A DNA stretch of 64,000 nt. Origin: Streptomyces sp. MJM8645 (GTDB taxonomy: Bacteria > Actinomycetota > Actinomycetes > Streptomycetales > Streptomycetaceae). The notes under the pieces are model-generated. The model did not search any database and had not been told where the DNA came from. It worked only from the letters and a program-made list of their open reading frames with translations. The stretch lies in assembly GCF_001625365.1 (NCBI RefSeq), contig NZ_LJJF01000001.1, positions 186,001-250,000 of the forward strand, read 5' to 3'. The position numbers and the translations under genes are program-made. This document shows, piece after piece, positions 44,515-52,218 of the stretch (positions are counted from its first letter, which is position 1; the number at the start of each line of letters is the position of its first letter).

Positions 44515-45719
44515 AAGTCCTGATGCTGACCTCCAGTTACGAGCCCCTGCACGGCGGGGCCGAGACCTATGCGCGGCTGTTGTGCGAAGGGCTGGTGGCC
44601 GACGGCCACGACGTCGTCATCGCGACCGACGGGTCATGGCTGGACGACCTGCCCGGGGAGCGCGAGGAGGACGCGGGGCGGGTCGTGCGACTGCGCGACT
44701 TCGCGGACCGCGTGGACGCCCGGGACAAGGTGAGATGGCGACAGATGCAGTACTCCGTCCTCGACGAACTGGGGGCCGTGCTCCAGGGCGAGAGCTTCGA
44801 CGTCGTCCACGCCAACAGCCATGAGACGCTCATCCTCGCGAGCATCGTGGCGCTCGAAACGGACGCCGCACTGGTGTGCTCGCTGCACGAGCAGAACCCC
44901 GACCTGGAGCGGTTCGGCCGCGGCCGGTGCCGCCTGTCGTACCAGACCCTCCCCGTCGACATGCACTTCGTCCCCAGCCGCTTCTTCGCCGAGCGCGCCG
45001 CCCGCTTCGGCGCCCCCGCCGACCGCATCAGACTCGTCCACAACGGCGTTCCCGACGCGCCGCCGGACGACGTGGCCCGGAACCTGCGCTCCGCACTGCG
45101 CACCGAACTCGGCGTCACCCCCGACCAGCGGCTGATCGTCCTCCCGGGCCGGATGTCCGCCCGCAAGGCCCAGCTCGACCTGGCCGCGGCACTGCCCCTG
45201 GTCACGGCGGAGTTGCCCGAGGTGCGGGTGCTCCTGGCGGGGAGGGTCTCAGACTACGCGTACGAGAAGAGCGTGTGGGGCCGGCTCGAACACGAGGGTG
45301 TGGCAGAACTGGTCACTCTCCGCCAGGACTTCGGCGCCGAGGCGATGCCTGCCGTCTACGCCGCGGCGGATCTGGTGGTCCAGCCCTCCCTGGCGGAGGG
45401 ACTGCCGTTCAGCGTGGTCGAGGCGATGCGCGCCGGCAAGCCCGTCGTCGGCACCCGCGTCATCGGCATCAGCGACGTCATCACCGACGGCGTCGACGGC
45501 CTGCTCGTGCCGGCGGCCGACCCGCCCGCACTGGCCGCAGGGATACTGCGGGTGCTCACCGACGAGGCGTTGGCCGCCGAGCTGGCGGCCAACGCGAGCA
45601 CCACGGCGGAACGGGAGTTCAGCAGCCGGAAGATGGTCGCGGACACCCTGGACGGCTACCGGGTGGCCGTGGCACGCCGTCGGCAGTCGGCGTCCGCGGC
45701 CCCGACCTCGGCCTCGTGA
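44511..45719 (+). CDS. GT4-family glycosyltransferase
   Basis: A 402-residue GT-B enzyme: MKVLMLTSSYEPLHGGAETYARLL at the N-terminus, acceptor-side HANSHETL and FVPSRFFAERAARFG, donor-side LPGRMSARKAQLDL and the E-x7-E motif in PSLAEGLPFSVVEAMRAGKPVV. GT4 enzymes are retaining and use NDP-sugars. The acceptor is not evident. Its start overlaps the nucleotidyltransferase stop, so donor synthesis and transfer appear co-produced. Confidence 0.92.
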   Translation: MKVLMLTSSYEPLHGGAETYARLLCEGLVADGHDVVIATDGSWLDDLPGEREEDAGRVVRLRDFADRVDARDKVRWRQMQYSVLDELGAVLQGESFDVVHANSHETLILASIVALETDAALVCSLHEQNPDLERFGRGRCRLSYQTLPVDMHFVPSRFFAERAARFGAPADRIRLVHNGVPDAPPDDVARNLRSALRTELGVTPDQRLIVLPGRMSARKAQLDLAAALPLVTAELPEVRVLLAGRVSDYAYEKSVWGRLEHEGVAELVTLRQDFGAEAMPAVYAAADLVVQPSLAEGLPFSVVEAMRAGKPVVGTRVIGISDVITDGVDGLLVPAADPPALAAGILRVLTDEALAAELAANASTTAEREFSSRKMVADTLDGYRVAVARRRQSASAAPTSAS

Positions 45720-45729
45720 AGGGGTGACC

Positions 45730-47082
45730 GTGTCCGACTACGCGCGGCTGGTCAAGGCCTACGACATCCGCGGGGAAGTCCCCGCCGAACTCGACGGTGA
45801 GGTCGCGGAACGCATCGGCGGCCTGTTCATCCGGTTCACCAACGCCCCGCAGGTGGTGGTGGCCAGAGACATGCGCCCGTCCTCGGCCATGCTCGTGCGG
45901 GCGTTCAGTGACGGCGCCCGCCGGGCCGGTGCCGACGTCATCGACGCCGGGCTCGGCTCCACCGACTACCTCTACTACGCCAGTGGATCGCTCGGACTTC
46001 CCGGCGCCATGATCACCGCCAGCCACAACCCCGCGAAGGACAACGGCATCAAGCTGTGCCTGAGCGGCGCGGCGCCCCTCGGGGAGAACACGGGCCTCGG
46101 CAGGATCCGCGACTGGCTCGTGGCGGGGGAACGCGCCGCACCCGCCGCGGACCCCGGCACCCGTACGGAAAGACCACTCCTCCAGGAGTACGCGGCACAC
46201 CTGCGTCAGCTCGTCGACCTCACCGGGATCCGGCCCCTCAAGGTCGTCGCCGACGCGGGCAACGGCATGGCCGGCCTGACCGCCCCGGAGGTCTTCGCGG
46301 GCCTGCCCGTCGACCTCGTCCCGCTCTACTTCGAACTCGACGGCACCTTTCCCCACCACGAGGCCAACCCCATCGACCCCAGGAACCTCGTCGACCTCCA
46401 GGCCGAGGTCCGCCGACAGGGGGCCGACATCGGGCTCGCCTTCGACGGTGACGCCGACCGCTGCTTCTTCGTCGACGAAGGCGGTCAGCCGATCTCACCG
46501 TCCGCCGTCATCAGCCTGATCGCAGGCCGGGAGCTGGCACGGCACCCCGGCTCGGCCGTCGTGTACAACCTGATCACCGCGGAGGCCACGGTGCGGAGCA
46601 TCCGCCGCCACGGCGGACGCCCGTTCCGGTCCCGCGTGGGGCACTCCCACGTCAAGGCGCTCATGGCGCAGCACGACGCGGTGTTCGGCGGAGAGCACTC
46701 CGGACACTACTTCTTCAGGGACTTCTGGCGCGCCGACAGCGGCATGCTCGCCGCGCTCCACGTGCTGGCCGCCCTCGGTGGACAGGACCGGCCGCTGTCC
46801 GCCGTGATCGCCGCGCACAGCCGGTTCGCGCTGTCCGGCGAACTCAACTGCGTCGTCGCCGACGTCGCGGCCACGATCCGGGAAGTGGAGGAGCGATACC
46901 GGCACCGGGCCGGGGTGACCACGGACCGGCTCGACGGCCTGACGGTCGGCCTGCCGGGCGGAATTCGGTTCAACCTGCGCCCCTCGAACACCGAACCGGT
47001 CCTTCGGGTCAACGTGGAGGCGCACGACCAGGGGACCATGGAGCACCTCCGGGACGAGGTCCTCGCATTGATCCGACCGTAA
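45730..47082 (+). CDS. Phosphomannomutase / phosphoglucomutase family protein
   Basis: A 450-residue alpha-D-phosphohexomutase: phosphoserine loop ITASHNPAKDNGIKL, metal loop DGDADR, sugar loop GGEHSGHYFF and phosphate-binding RPSNTEPVLRVNVEA. All four catalytic loops are present. GTG at 45730 has GAAGG at a good distance; the in-frame GTG two codons earlier is too close to it. It should convert hexose-6-phosphate into hexose-1-phosphate for the nucleotidyltransferase encoded two genes upstream. Confidence 0.93.
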   Translation: MSDYARLVKAYDIRGEVPAELDGEVAERIGGLFIRFTNAPQVVVARDMRPSSAMLVRAFSDGARRAGADVIDAGLGSTDYLYYASGSLGLPGAMITASHNPAKDNGIKLCLSGAAPLGENTGLGRIRDWLVAGERAAPAADPGTRTERPLLQEYAAHLRQLVDLTGIRPLKVVADAGNGMAGLTAPEVFAGLPVDLVPLYFELDGTFPHHEANPIDPRNLVDLQAEVRRQGADIGLAFDGDADRCFFVDEGGQPISPSAVISLIAGRELARHPGSAVVYNLITAEATVRSIRRHGGRPFRSRVGHSHVKALMAQHDAVFGGEHSGHYFFRDFWRADSGMLAALHVLAALGGQDRPLSAVIAAHSRFALSGELNCVVADVAATIREVEERYRHRAGVTTDRLDGLTVGLPGGIRFNLRPSNTEPVLRVNVEAHDQGTMEHLRDEVLALIRP

Positions 47083-47343
47083 GCCGTTTCTGACGGTGCG
47101 TCGGGGAGTGTCCGGGTTGCGACAGGTCGGCCGGTGACGCCGGTAGTCTGCTCCCGGATCGCGAAGCGGGTGATCGCCTCGACTCGGCGCCCGGGGTCGG
47201 GGTCGGTCATCGGCATGGGCGGCGGATTCCCGGCGGCCTGACCCGGCCTCGCCCCATCCCTGCCTACGGCACTTCGAAGAAGGGCATCCCATGGGCTTGG
47301 CCCCGTCCTGCGACCATGTCGACGGCGACGCAGGGGTGTCGCC
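47083..47343. other. Gap before the MFS gene with a weak promoter-like stretch
   Basis: TTGCGA at 47117-47122 and GGTAGT at 47142-47147 (19-base spacer) could drive the transporter gene. Nothing else is recognisable, so the transporter may or may not be in the sugar-nucleotide operon. Confidence 0.3.
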
Positions 47344-48708
47344 ATGACGGCGCCCGTCCCCCCGGGCGCCGCACGGCTGTTGACCGTGTGCGTCGCCTCC
47401 GTCGGAGGGCTGCTGTTCGGCTACGGAATCGGGGTGATCGCCGGAGTCCTGCGGCTGGTCGCCGACATCTTCACCCTGTCGTCGTGGCAGCAGGGGGCGG
47501 TCGTGTCGGCCGCCCTCCTCGGCGCGGCGCTCACCGCCCTCACCAGCGGGCGGCTGGCGGACAGGTTCGGACGCCGGCCGGTCATCGGCGCCGCCGCGGC
47601 CGTGTACGCCCTCGGAACGGCGGCTTCGGCGGCGGCCTCGGGCTCCACCACGCTCCTCATCGGGCGGTTCCTGGTCGGACTCGCCCTGGGGGCCGTCTCG
47701 TTCGCGGTCCCGCTGTACATTTCCGAGATCTCTCCGCCCGCCCGGCGCGGCGCGCTCGTCACACTGAACCAACTCATGATCACGATCGGGCTCCTGCTGT
47801 CCTACGTGGTGGCCTATCTCCTGGAACCCGCGGGGGCCTGGCGCTGGATGCTCGCTCTCGGGCTCCTGCCCGCCTGCGTGCTGCTGGTCGGCATGTGCCT
47901 GGTGCCCGAATCTCCGGACTGGCTGCACGCCAGGGGAGACACCGCCCGGGCGGCCAGCGCCGCCCGGCGCCTGTCTCCGCCCGACCCGGGCGGCGCAGCC
48001 GCCCGACCCGGTGGCCGCCCCGCGACGGCGACCGCCACCCGGCCCACCGCCGGCTCCGCGACCGCAACCGTCGCCCGGCCCGTCGCCGCCCCCGCCGCGA
48101 GCCTCCGGCAGGCCTGCGCGCTGGCCGGTCCCCGCTGGGTCGCACTGGGACTGGCGATCGCCGTCCTGGTCCATCTGACCGGTCTGAACACCGCGATCTA
48201 CTACGTGCCGACCATCCTGGGGGGCAGCGGCATGACCGCTGCCGGAGGCATCCGGGGAGCCGTCCTGGTCGGGCTGTGCAACGTGGCCGCCACCGTCGTC
48301 ACCATCGTCCTGCTCGACCGGGTCGGCCGCCGGAAGACGATGATCGGAGGACTGCTGGTCATGGCGGTCGCGGCCGTCGGCATCGCGGTCGCGCAGCCAC
48401 TCGGACACACGGGGGCGCCGACCGCAGCACTGCTGTGCGTCTTCATCATGGCGGGAGCGGTGGGCCCCGCCGCCGTCTTCTGGGTCTACATCGCCGAGAT
48501 CTACCCGGCAGGTGCCCGCGGAGTACTGATGAGTCTGGCCACCGCGGCCCACTGGGCAACCGACTTCGTCGTGGCGACCACGTTCCTCCCCCTCGTGCAG
48601 GAGCTGTCGCTCGGCGGGGCGTTCGGTGTGTACGCGGCGATCAGCGCGGCGTCCGCCCTGGCCCTGGCCCGCTGGATGCCCGAGACCCGTGGCCGATTGC
48701 TGCTGTGA
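47344..48708 (+). CDS. MFS sugar-porter family transporter
   Basis: A 454-residue 12-segment transporter of the sugar porter family: GGLLFGYGIGVIAG in helix 1, GRLADRFGRRPV after helix 2, the family motif PLYISEISPPARRGALVTLNQL, PESPDWL after helix 6 and DRVGRRKTMIGG in the second half. The cytosolic loop between helices 6 and 7 is enlarged by an Ala/Thr/Arg-rich low-complexity stretch. It could export or import a product of the preceding operon, or simply take up a sugar. The ribosome binding site is weak. Confidence 0.9.
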   Translation: MTAPVPPGAARLLTVCVASVGGLLFGYGIGVIAGVLRLVADIFTLSSWQQGAVVSAALLGAALTALTSGRLADRFGRRPVIGAAAAVYALGTAASAAASGSTTLLIGRFLVGLALGAVSFAVPLYISEISPPARRGALVTLNQLMITIGLLLSYVVAYLLEPAGAWRWMLALGLLPACVLLVGMCLVPESPDWLHARGDTARAASAARRLSPPDPGGAAARPGGRPATATATRPTAGSATATVARPVAAPAASLRQACALAGPRWVALGLAIAVLVHLTGLNTAIYYVPTILGGSGMTAAGGIRGAVLVGLCNVAATVVTIVLLDRVGRRKTMIGGLLVMAVAAVGIAVAQPLGHTGAPTAALLCVFIMAGAVGPAAVFWVYIAEIYPAGARGVLMSLATAAHWATDFVVATTFLPLVQELSLGGAFGVYAAISAASALALARWMPETRGRLLL

Positions 48709-48713
48709 CCGGG

Positions 48714-48744
48714 CCGGGCGCGAGGCTCCCGCGCTCGCGCCCGG
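48714..48744. terminator. Hairpin terminator after the MFS gene
   Basis: Arms CCGGGCGCGAG and CTCGCGCCCGG with a 9-base loop, six bases after the stop codon. Confidence 0.8.
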
Positions 48745-48830
48745 GCTGGGCTTCGCCCGCCGCCACCTGACGATGCGCCAGAATTGCCGTCAGCCGAGCA
48801 ATCAGCCGCGCGTCCCCGAAGGTAGGCATC

Positions 48831-50051
48831 ATGACCCGCTACAGCGTCGACCCGAACCGGCACGAGCTCATCGCCACCTGGGGAACCGGCGAAGGCGACC
48901 TCGCCACCCGGATCACCGCCCTCCCGGCCGACGCACCCAGCGCCACGCTCCTGCGCCTGGCCGGCGCACTGACCCGCCTGTCGGAGGCGGCCTGGCGCAC
49001 CTACACCCATCCCGCCAGCGCCGCCGGCTCCCTCGAACCCGACACCGAAGGCTGGCGCCGCGAACAGGAACGCGACACCTTCAGCGACGTCGCCGAAGCC
49101 GTGGCCGCGCCGAACCTGCCCCACGGCGGCCTGCTCACCGTCTCCTACAGTCCCCTCCTGGAATCCGCCCACCAGGCCGGCCGCGCCCTGCACGCCCTCG
49201 ACGAAACCGAGTTGACGAAGGCCGTCCTCGCCGAGACCATCACCGAACTCACCGCCGTCGAGAGCGCCGAACTCGGCAACCTCACCGGCCGCGCCCAGCA
49301 GGCCGTCCTGCTCAGCCGCGAGGACGCCTCCCCCGTCCAGGTCGCCGCCGCCGACCACCTGCTGGAGCAGAACCCCTTCGGCTCCCTCGCCCTCTTCTCC
49401 GACATCGACCCGACCGCCGCCGCCGTCGCGGCCGCGCACTGGCTCGCCGCCGCGGCCGAGGTCGCCGCCGACGCCTCCGGCCACGACGCCACCGCCGTCC
49501 TGCTCGAAGCCGACAACATCGAGGACCTCCCGCACCAGACCCCGACCCTCGTCCTCGAACTCCTCGACGCCGGCCACACCCCCCACGACGCCGTCACCGG
49601 CCTCGTCCGCCACGCCCTCCACATCGCCGACGGCCTCCTCCCCGACCCCGCCGGCCTGCGCGAACAACTCGAAGACCTCGACGGGGCCCTCGACGACTAC
49701 ACCGAGGACTACACCGACGACGAGGAGACCGACCCGGAGGACACCGGCCTGCGCCTCACCCCCCTCGACCCCAGGCGCCCCGCCCGCGACCTCCTCGAAG
49801 ACCTCCTCGCCGGCATCCACGGCTGCTGGGTCCTCCACACCGAGTACGACGACCTCGACGAAGAGCACCTCGGCACCGACGACGCAGACCCGGACGGCGC
49901 AGACCCGGACGACGCAGGCCCGGACGACGCGGACCTGCACGACGCGGACCTGGACGACGAACGGGCCGCACAGCACCGGCACCAGAGCCGCGAGAACTTC
50001 GCCCGCCTCGTCCGCGAAACCGCCGCCCGCCACCGCGACCGGCTGCTCTGA
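48831..50051 (+). CDS. Acidic hypothetical protein with Asp-rich C-terminal repeats
   Basis: A 406-residue soluble protein that I do not recognise. It has no signal peptide or membrane segment, is mostly predicted helical, and is strongly acidic. Near the C-terminus (~345-380) it has repeats of the DADPDD/DADLDD kind, encoded by 9-18-base units, before a basic-charged end (RHQSRENFARLVRETAARHRDRLL). Codon use at third positions is strongly C-biased. It stands alone between two terminators with AAGGTAGG before the ATG. Confidence 0.8.
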   Translation: MTRYSVDPNRHELIATWGTGEGDLATRITALPADAPSATLLRLAGALTRLSEAAWRTYTHPASAAGSLEPDTEGWRREQERDTFSDVAEAVAAPNLPHGGLLTVSYSPLLESAHQAGRALHALDETELTKAVLAETITELTAVESAELGNLTGRAQQAVLLSREDASPVQVAAADHLLEQNPFGSLALFSDIDPTAAAVAAAHWLAAAAEVAADASGHDATAVLLEADNIEDLPHQTPTLVLELLDAGHTPHDAVTGLVRHALHIADGLLPDPAGLREQLEDLDGALDDYTEDYTDDEETDPEDTGLRLTPLDPRRPARDLLEDLLAGIHGCWVLHTEYDDLDEEHLGTDDADPDGADPDDAGPDDADLHDADLDDERAAQHRHQSRENFARLVRETAARHRDRLL

Positions 50052-50084
50052 CCGCACCTCCCCGCTCCGACGGGGACGGCGGAG

Positions 50085-50122
50085 TCGCCCCTACCCCCCG
50101 GCAGCAGCGGGGGCAGGGGCGA
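50085..50122. terminator. Bidirectional terminator between acidic protein and TNT-domain genes
   Basis: Arms TCGCCCCT and AGGGGCGA plus an inner CCCCC/GGGGG stack with one mismatch, between convergent genes. Confidence 0.7.
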
Positions 50123-50180
50123 TCCAGAGGTTGCCGTCAGCCTCTCCGCAGGCCGCCGTCGGCGCTCTGCTTGCCGCCGG

Positions 50181-50909
50181 TCAGGAACCGGTGGGGGTGA
50201 CGTTGCACTGCTCTGCCTGGAGTTCGCTGAGGTAGCCCTTGGCGATGAGGTTGTTGACCTTGTAGCCACCCTCAAGCCCTGAGGGCGCGAGGGCCGGGTC
50301 GAGCCACTCCTGCACGCCTCCGCCGGGCATCCCGAAGAAGGCGGCCACGTGCCCCTTCTGCACCTTGAACACCGCCTTGGCCTGCAGGCAGTGGTAGCCG
50401 CCGTTGAGGGCGTCGGGTGTGACCGCCATCTGGACGAAGGGCGTTCCGGGATCCGCGAGGTACCCGCCGCCCTTGGTGATGTCGCCGAACCGGATCAGCT
50501 TGGTCCCGATCGGCACCGTGTACACCGTCTGGTCGAGCTTGCCGTCGAGCCTCTGGAAGCCACGGTCGGGCGCGTACGCCCACCGCTTGTCCGTCGCGTC
50601 GTAGTACAGCTGGACGAAGTGGCTGGCACTGAGCCCGCCGAAGCGCTGGTACCCCCTCAGCAGCGTGGCGGCCGGCTCATCGTTCGGGATGGCGGCCGGC
50701 CCGAATCTCTCCTGGGAGCAGTAATACTTTCCGGCCATCGGCGACTCGGTGGCGTCGGGCGGCGGCGGGCAGTCGTCGGGAACGACCGCCGCCGCCCGCA
50801 CGGACTGTGCGTTCACCGGCTGCGCGGCAGCGGCGCCGCCTGCGGCGGTCAGTCCGGTGATCGGGAGGGCGCAGGCCAGGGAGGCGGCGAGCATCGTTCG
50901 CACACGCAT
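50181..50909 (-). CDS. Secreted TNT-domain protein, putative NAD+ glycohydrolase
   Basis: A 242-residue secreted protein. The signal peptide MRVRTMLAASLACALPITGLTAAGG is followed by a short Cys-bearing region (DDCPPPPDATESPMAGKYYC). The C-terminal ~110 residues match the tuberculosis necrotizing toxin (TNT) pattern: VPIGTKLIRFGD, GGGYLADPGTPFVQMAVTPDALN and AAFFGMPGGGVQEWL. TNT domains hydrolyse NAD+; fungal surface homologues show the same. Here the domain is alone behind a Sec signal, without a polymorphic-toxin scaffold and without an obvious immunity gene next to it. GGAG precedes the ATG at 50909. Domain call from motifs only. Confidence 0.75.
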   Translation of the reverse strand: MRVRTMLAASLACALPITGLTAAGGAAAAQPVNAQSVRAAAVVPDDCPPPPDATESPMAGKYYCSQERFGPAAIPNDEPAATLLRGYQRFGGLSASHFVQLYYDATDKRWAYAPDRGFQRLDGKLDQTVYTVPIGTKLIRFGDITKGGGYLADPGTPFVQMAVTPDALNGGYHCLQAKAVFKVQKGHVAAFFGMPGGGVQEWLDPALAPSGLEGGYKVNNLIAKGYLSELQAEQCNVTPTGS

Positions 50910-51468
50910 TCAGTACTCCGGTTTCGTGGGGAGGGAGCAGAGGGGGCGCCACGGCGGGGAAGGGGGAACAGGCACACGACACAGGCCGCGACGGGGACGA
51001 CACACAGCAACCGCCCACACCGTGCGCGATGGCCGCCGACGGTGGGACGGAACGTCAACTACGGGTGTTGGATGCGGAATCCGGCGGTTTCGCCCTCGTC
51101 CGCGTTCTCCTGACTTCTCCGCCGTTTCCGGCGCCGCTTCGAAGTCCGCTACTCCGTACCCTCCCCGGAACCGGCCGATTCCCCGCTCAACCCGACCGGG
51201 CTACATCCGGGCGTACGGCCTGGCGGTCCCCTTCCTCGGCGGCGGGTCGCCCGGACGGCTGCTGCCGGTGGCGGCAGGCGACGGCCCGGCGGGTCGCCCG
51301 GCCGGCGCCGCCCGCCGAAAGTGCTCCGTGCCGTCCGGACGGCCCAGCACCGCTCGTGGTCCGGGCGTGCAGAACAAAGCATGGAGAGCACGAACCGGGC
51401 GGCTGCGGGCATGCACGTGCCCACCGACGGCCGAACGGATGAGCGGGATGACCGGAGGGTTGTGCGTG
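50910..51468. other. Divergent intergenic region between the TNT-domain and lipoprotein genes
   Basis: About 560 bases with no ORF I would support. Several short GC-rich palindromes are present, for example GCCGTCCGGACGGC near 51331-51344. Promoters for both genes must lie here but none is convincing by eye. Confidence 0.5.
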
Positions 51469-52107
51469 ATGCGTACGCTGTACACCAGCCAGGGCGGCGG
51501 CCCCCGGCTGCCGCGGAGAGTGGCCGCTCTGGCCGCTGCGGCAGGAACGGCCGTCCTCCTCGTGGCGTCGTGCTCATCCGGGAGCTCCTCCGGGCCCGCG
51601 ACGCCAACGAACGCGGCGGGGGCGACGCTGTCGGAGGCACCCAACCCGTCGAGCTTCTCCGGGGAGCCGCCCTCCGCCTTCGCCTCCGCGCTGGAGTCGG
51701 CCTCGGCCTCGGTAGCCGCACGCTCGGCCTCGGCGGCGGCCGCCGCCTCCGCGTTCGAGGCATCGGCGGACGCGCAGGCCGCGCAGAACCGGGCGAAGGC
51801 GACCGAGGTGCTCAAGACCGTGGAGGGCCCCGGCAACGCCACCTCCGACATCACCCTGACCGGCGTGCCGCGATCCACCACCGGCGGCCTCCACGCCGCC
51901 GTCGTGACCATCGTCAACAGCACCCGCGAGGCCGCGTCCTACGCGGTCCAGGTGGACTTCACCGACGCGTCGGGCCACGCCGTCGACTCGGCGATCGTCG
52001 GCGCCGAGAACCTGGCCCCGGGCGGGAAGGCCAGTCCGATCGCCTTCAGCCGCCAGCCGGCCGATCTGGCCCTGGTCCCGGTCGTGGTGAAGGCCCAGCG
52101 CTACTGA
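51469..52107 (+). CDS. Putative lipoprotein with Ala/Ser-rich spacer and C-terminal FxLyD-like domain
   Basis: A 212-residue exported protein. The basic N-terminus and hydrophobic stretch end in a lipobox, LLVASC, followed by a long Ser/Ala/Pro spacer with a heptad-like SASASVAARSASAAAAASAF run. The last ~85 residues (DITLTGVPRSTTGGLHAAVVTIVNSTREAASYAVQVDFTDASG) look like a small beta-sandwich of the kind found in many actinobacterial surface lipoproteins. GGAGGG lies 9 bases before the ATG at 51469. Function unknown. Confidence 0.8.
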   Translation: MRTLYTSQGGGPRLPRRVAALAAAAGTAVLLVASCSSGSSSGPATPTNAAGATLSEAPNPSSFSGEPPSAFASALESASASVAARSASAAAAASAFEASADAQAAQNRAKATEVLKTVEGPGNATSDITLTGVPRSTTGGLHAAVVTIVNSTREAASYAVQVDFTDASGHAVDSAIVGAENLAPGGKASPIAFSRQPADLALVPVVVKAQRY

Positions 52108-52146
52108 GCCCAGCGCTCCTGAGCACACCCCGACCGGGCAACGCCC

Positions 52147-52198
52147 GACGTCCCGCCGGCTTCCCGTGCACCGGTGCACGGGAAGCCGGCGGGACGTC
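52147..52198. terminator. Perfect 52-base palindrome, bidirectional terminator
   Basis: Two 26-base arms meet with no loop at 52172/52173, between the convergent lipoprotein and chitinase genes. As RNA the four central bases would form the turn. Confidence 0.85.
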
Positions 52199-52218
52199 AG
52201 CGGGTGATCAGCTGATGA

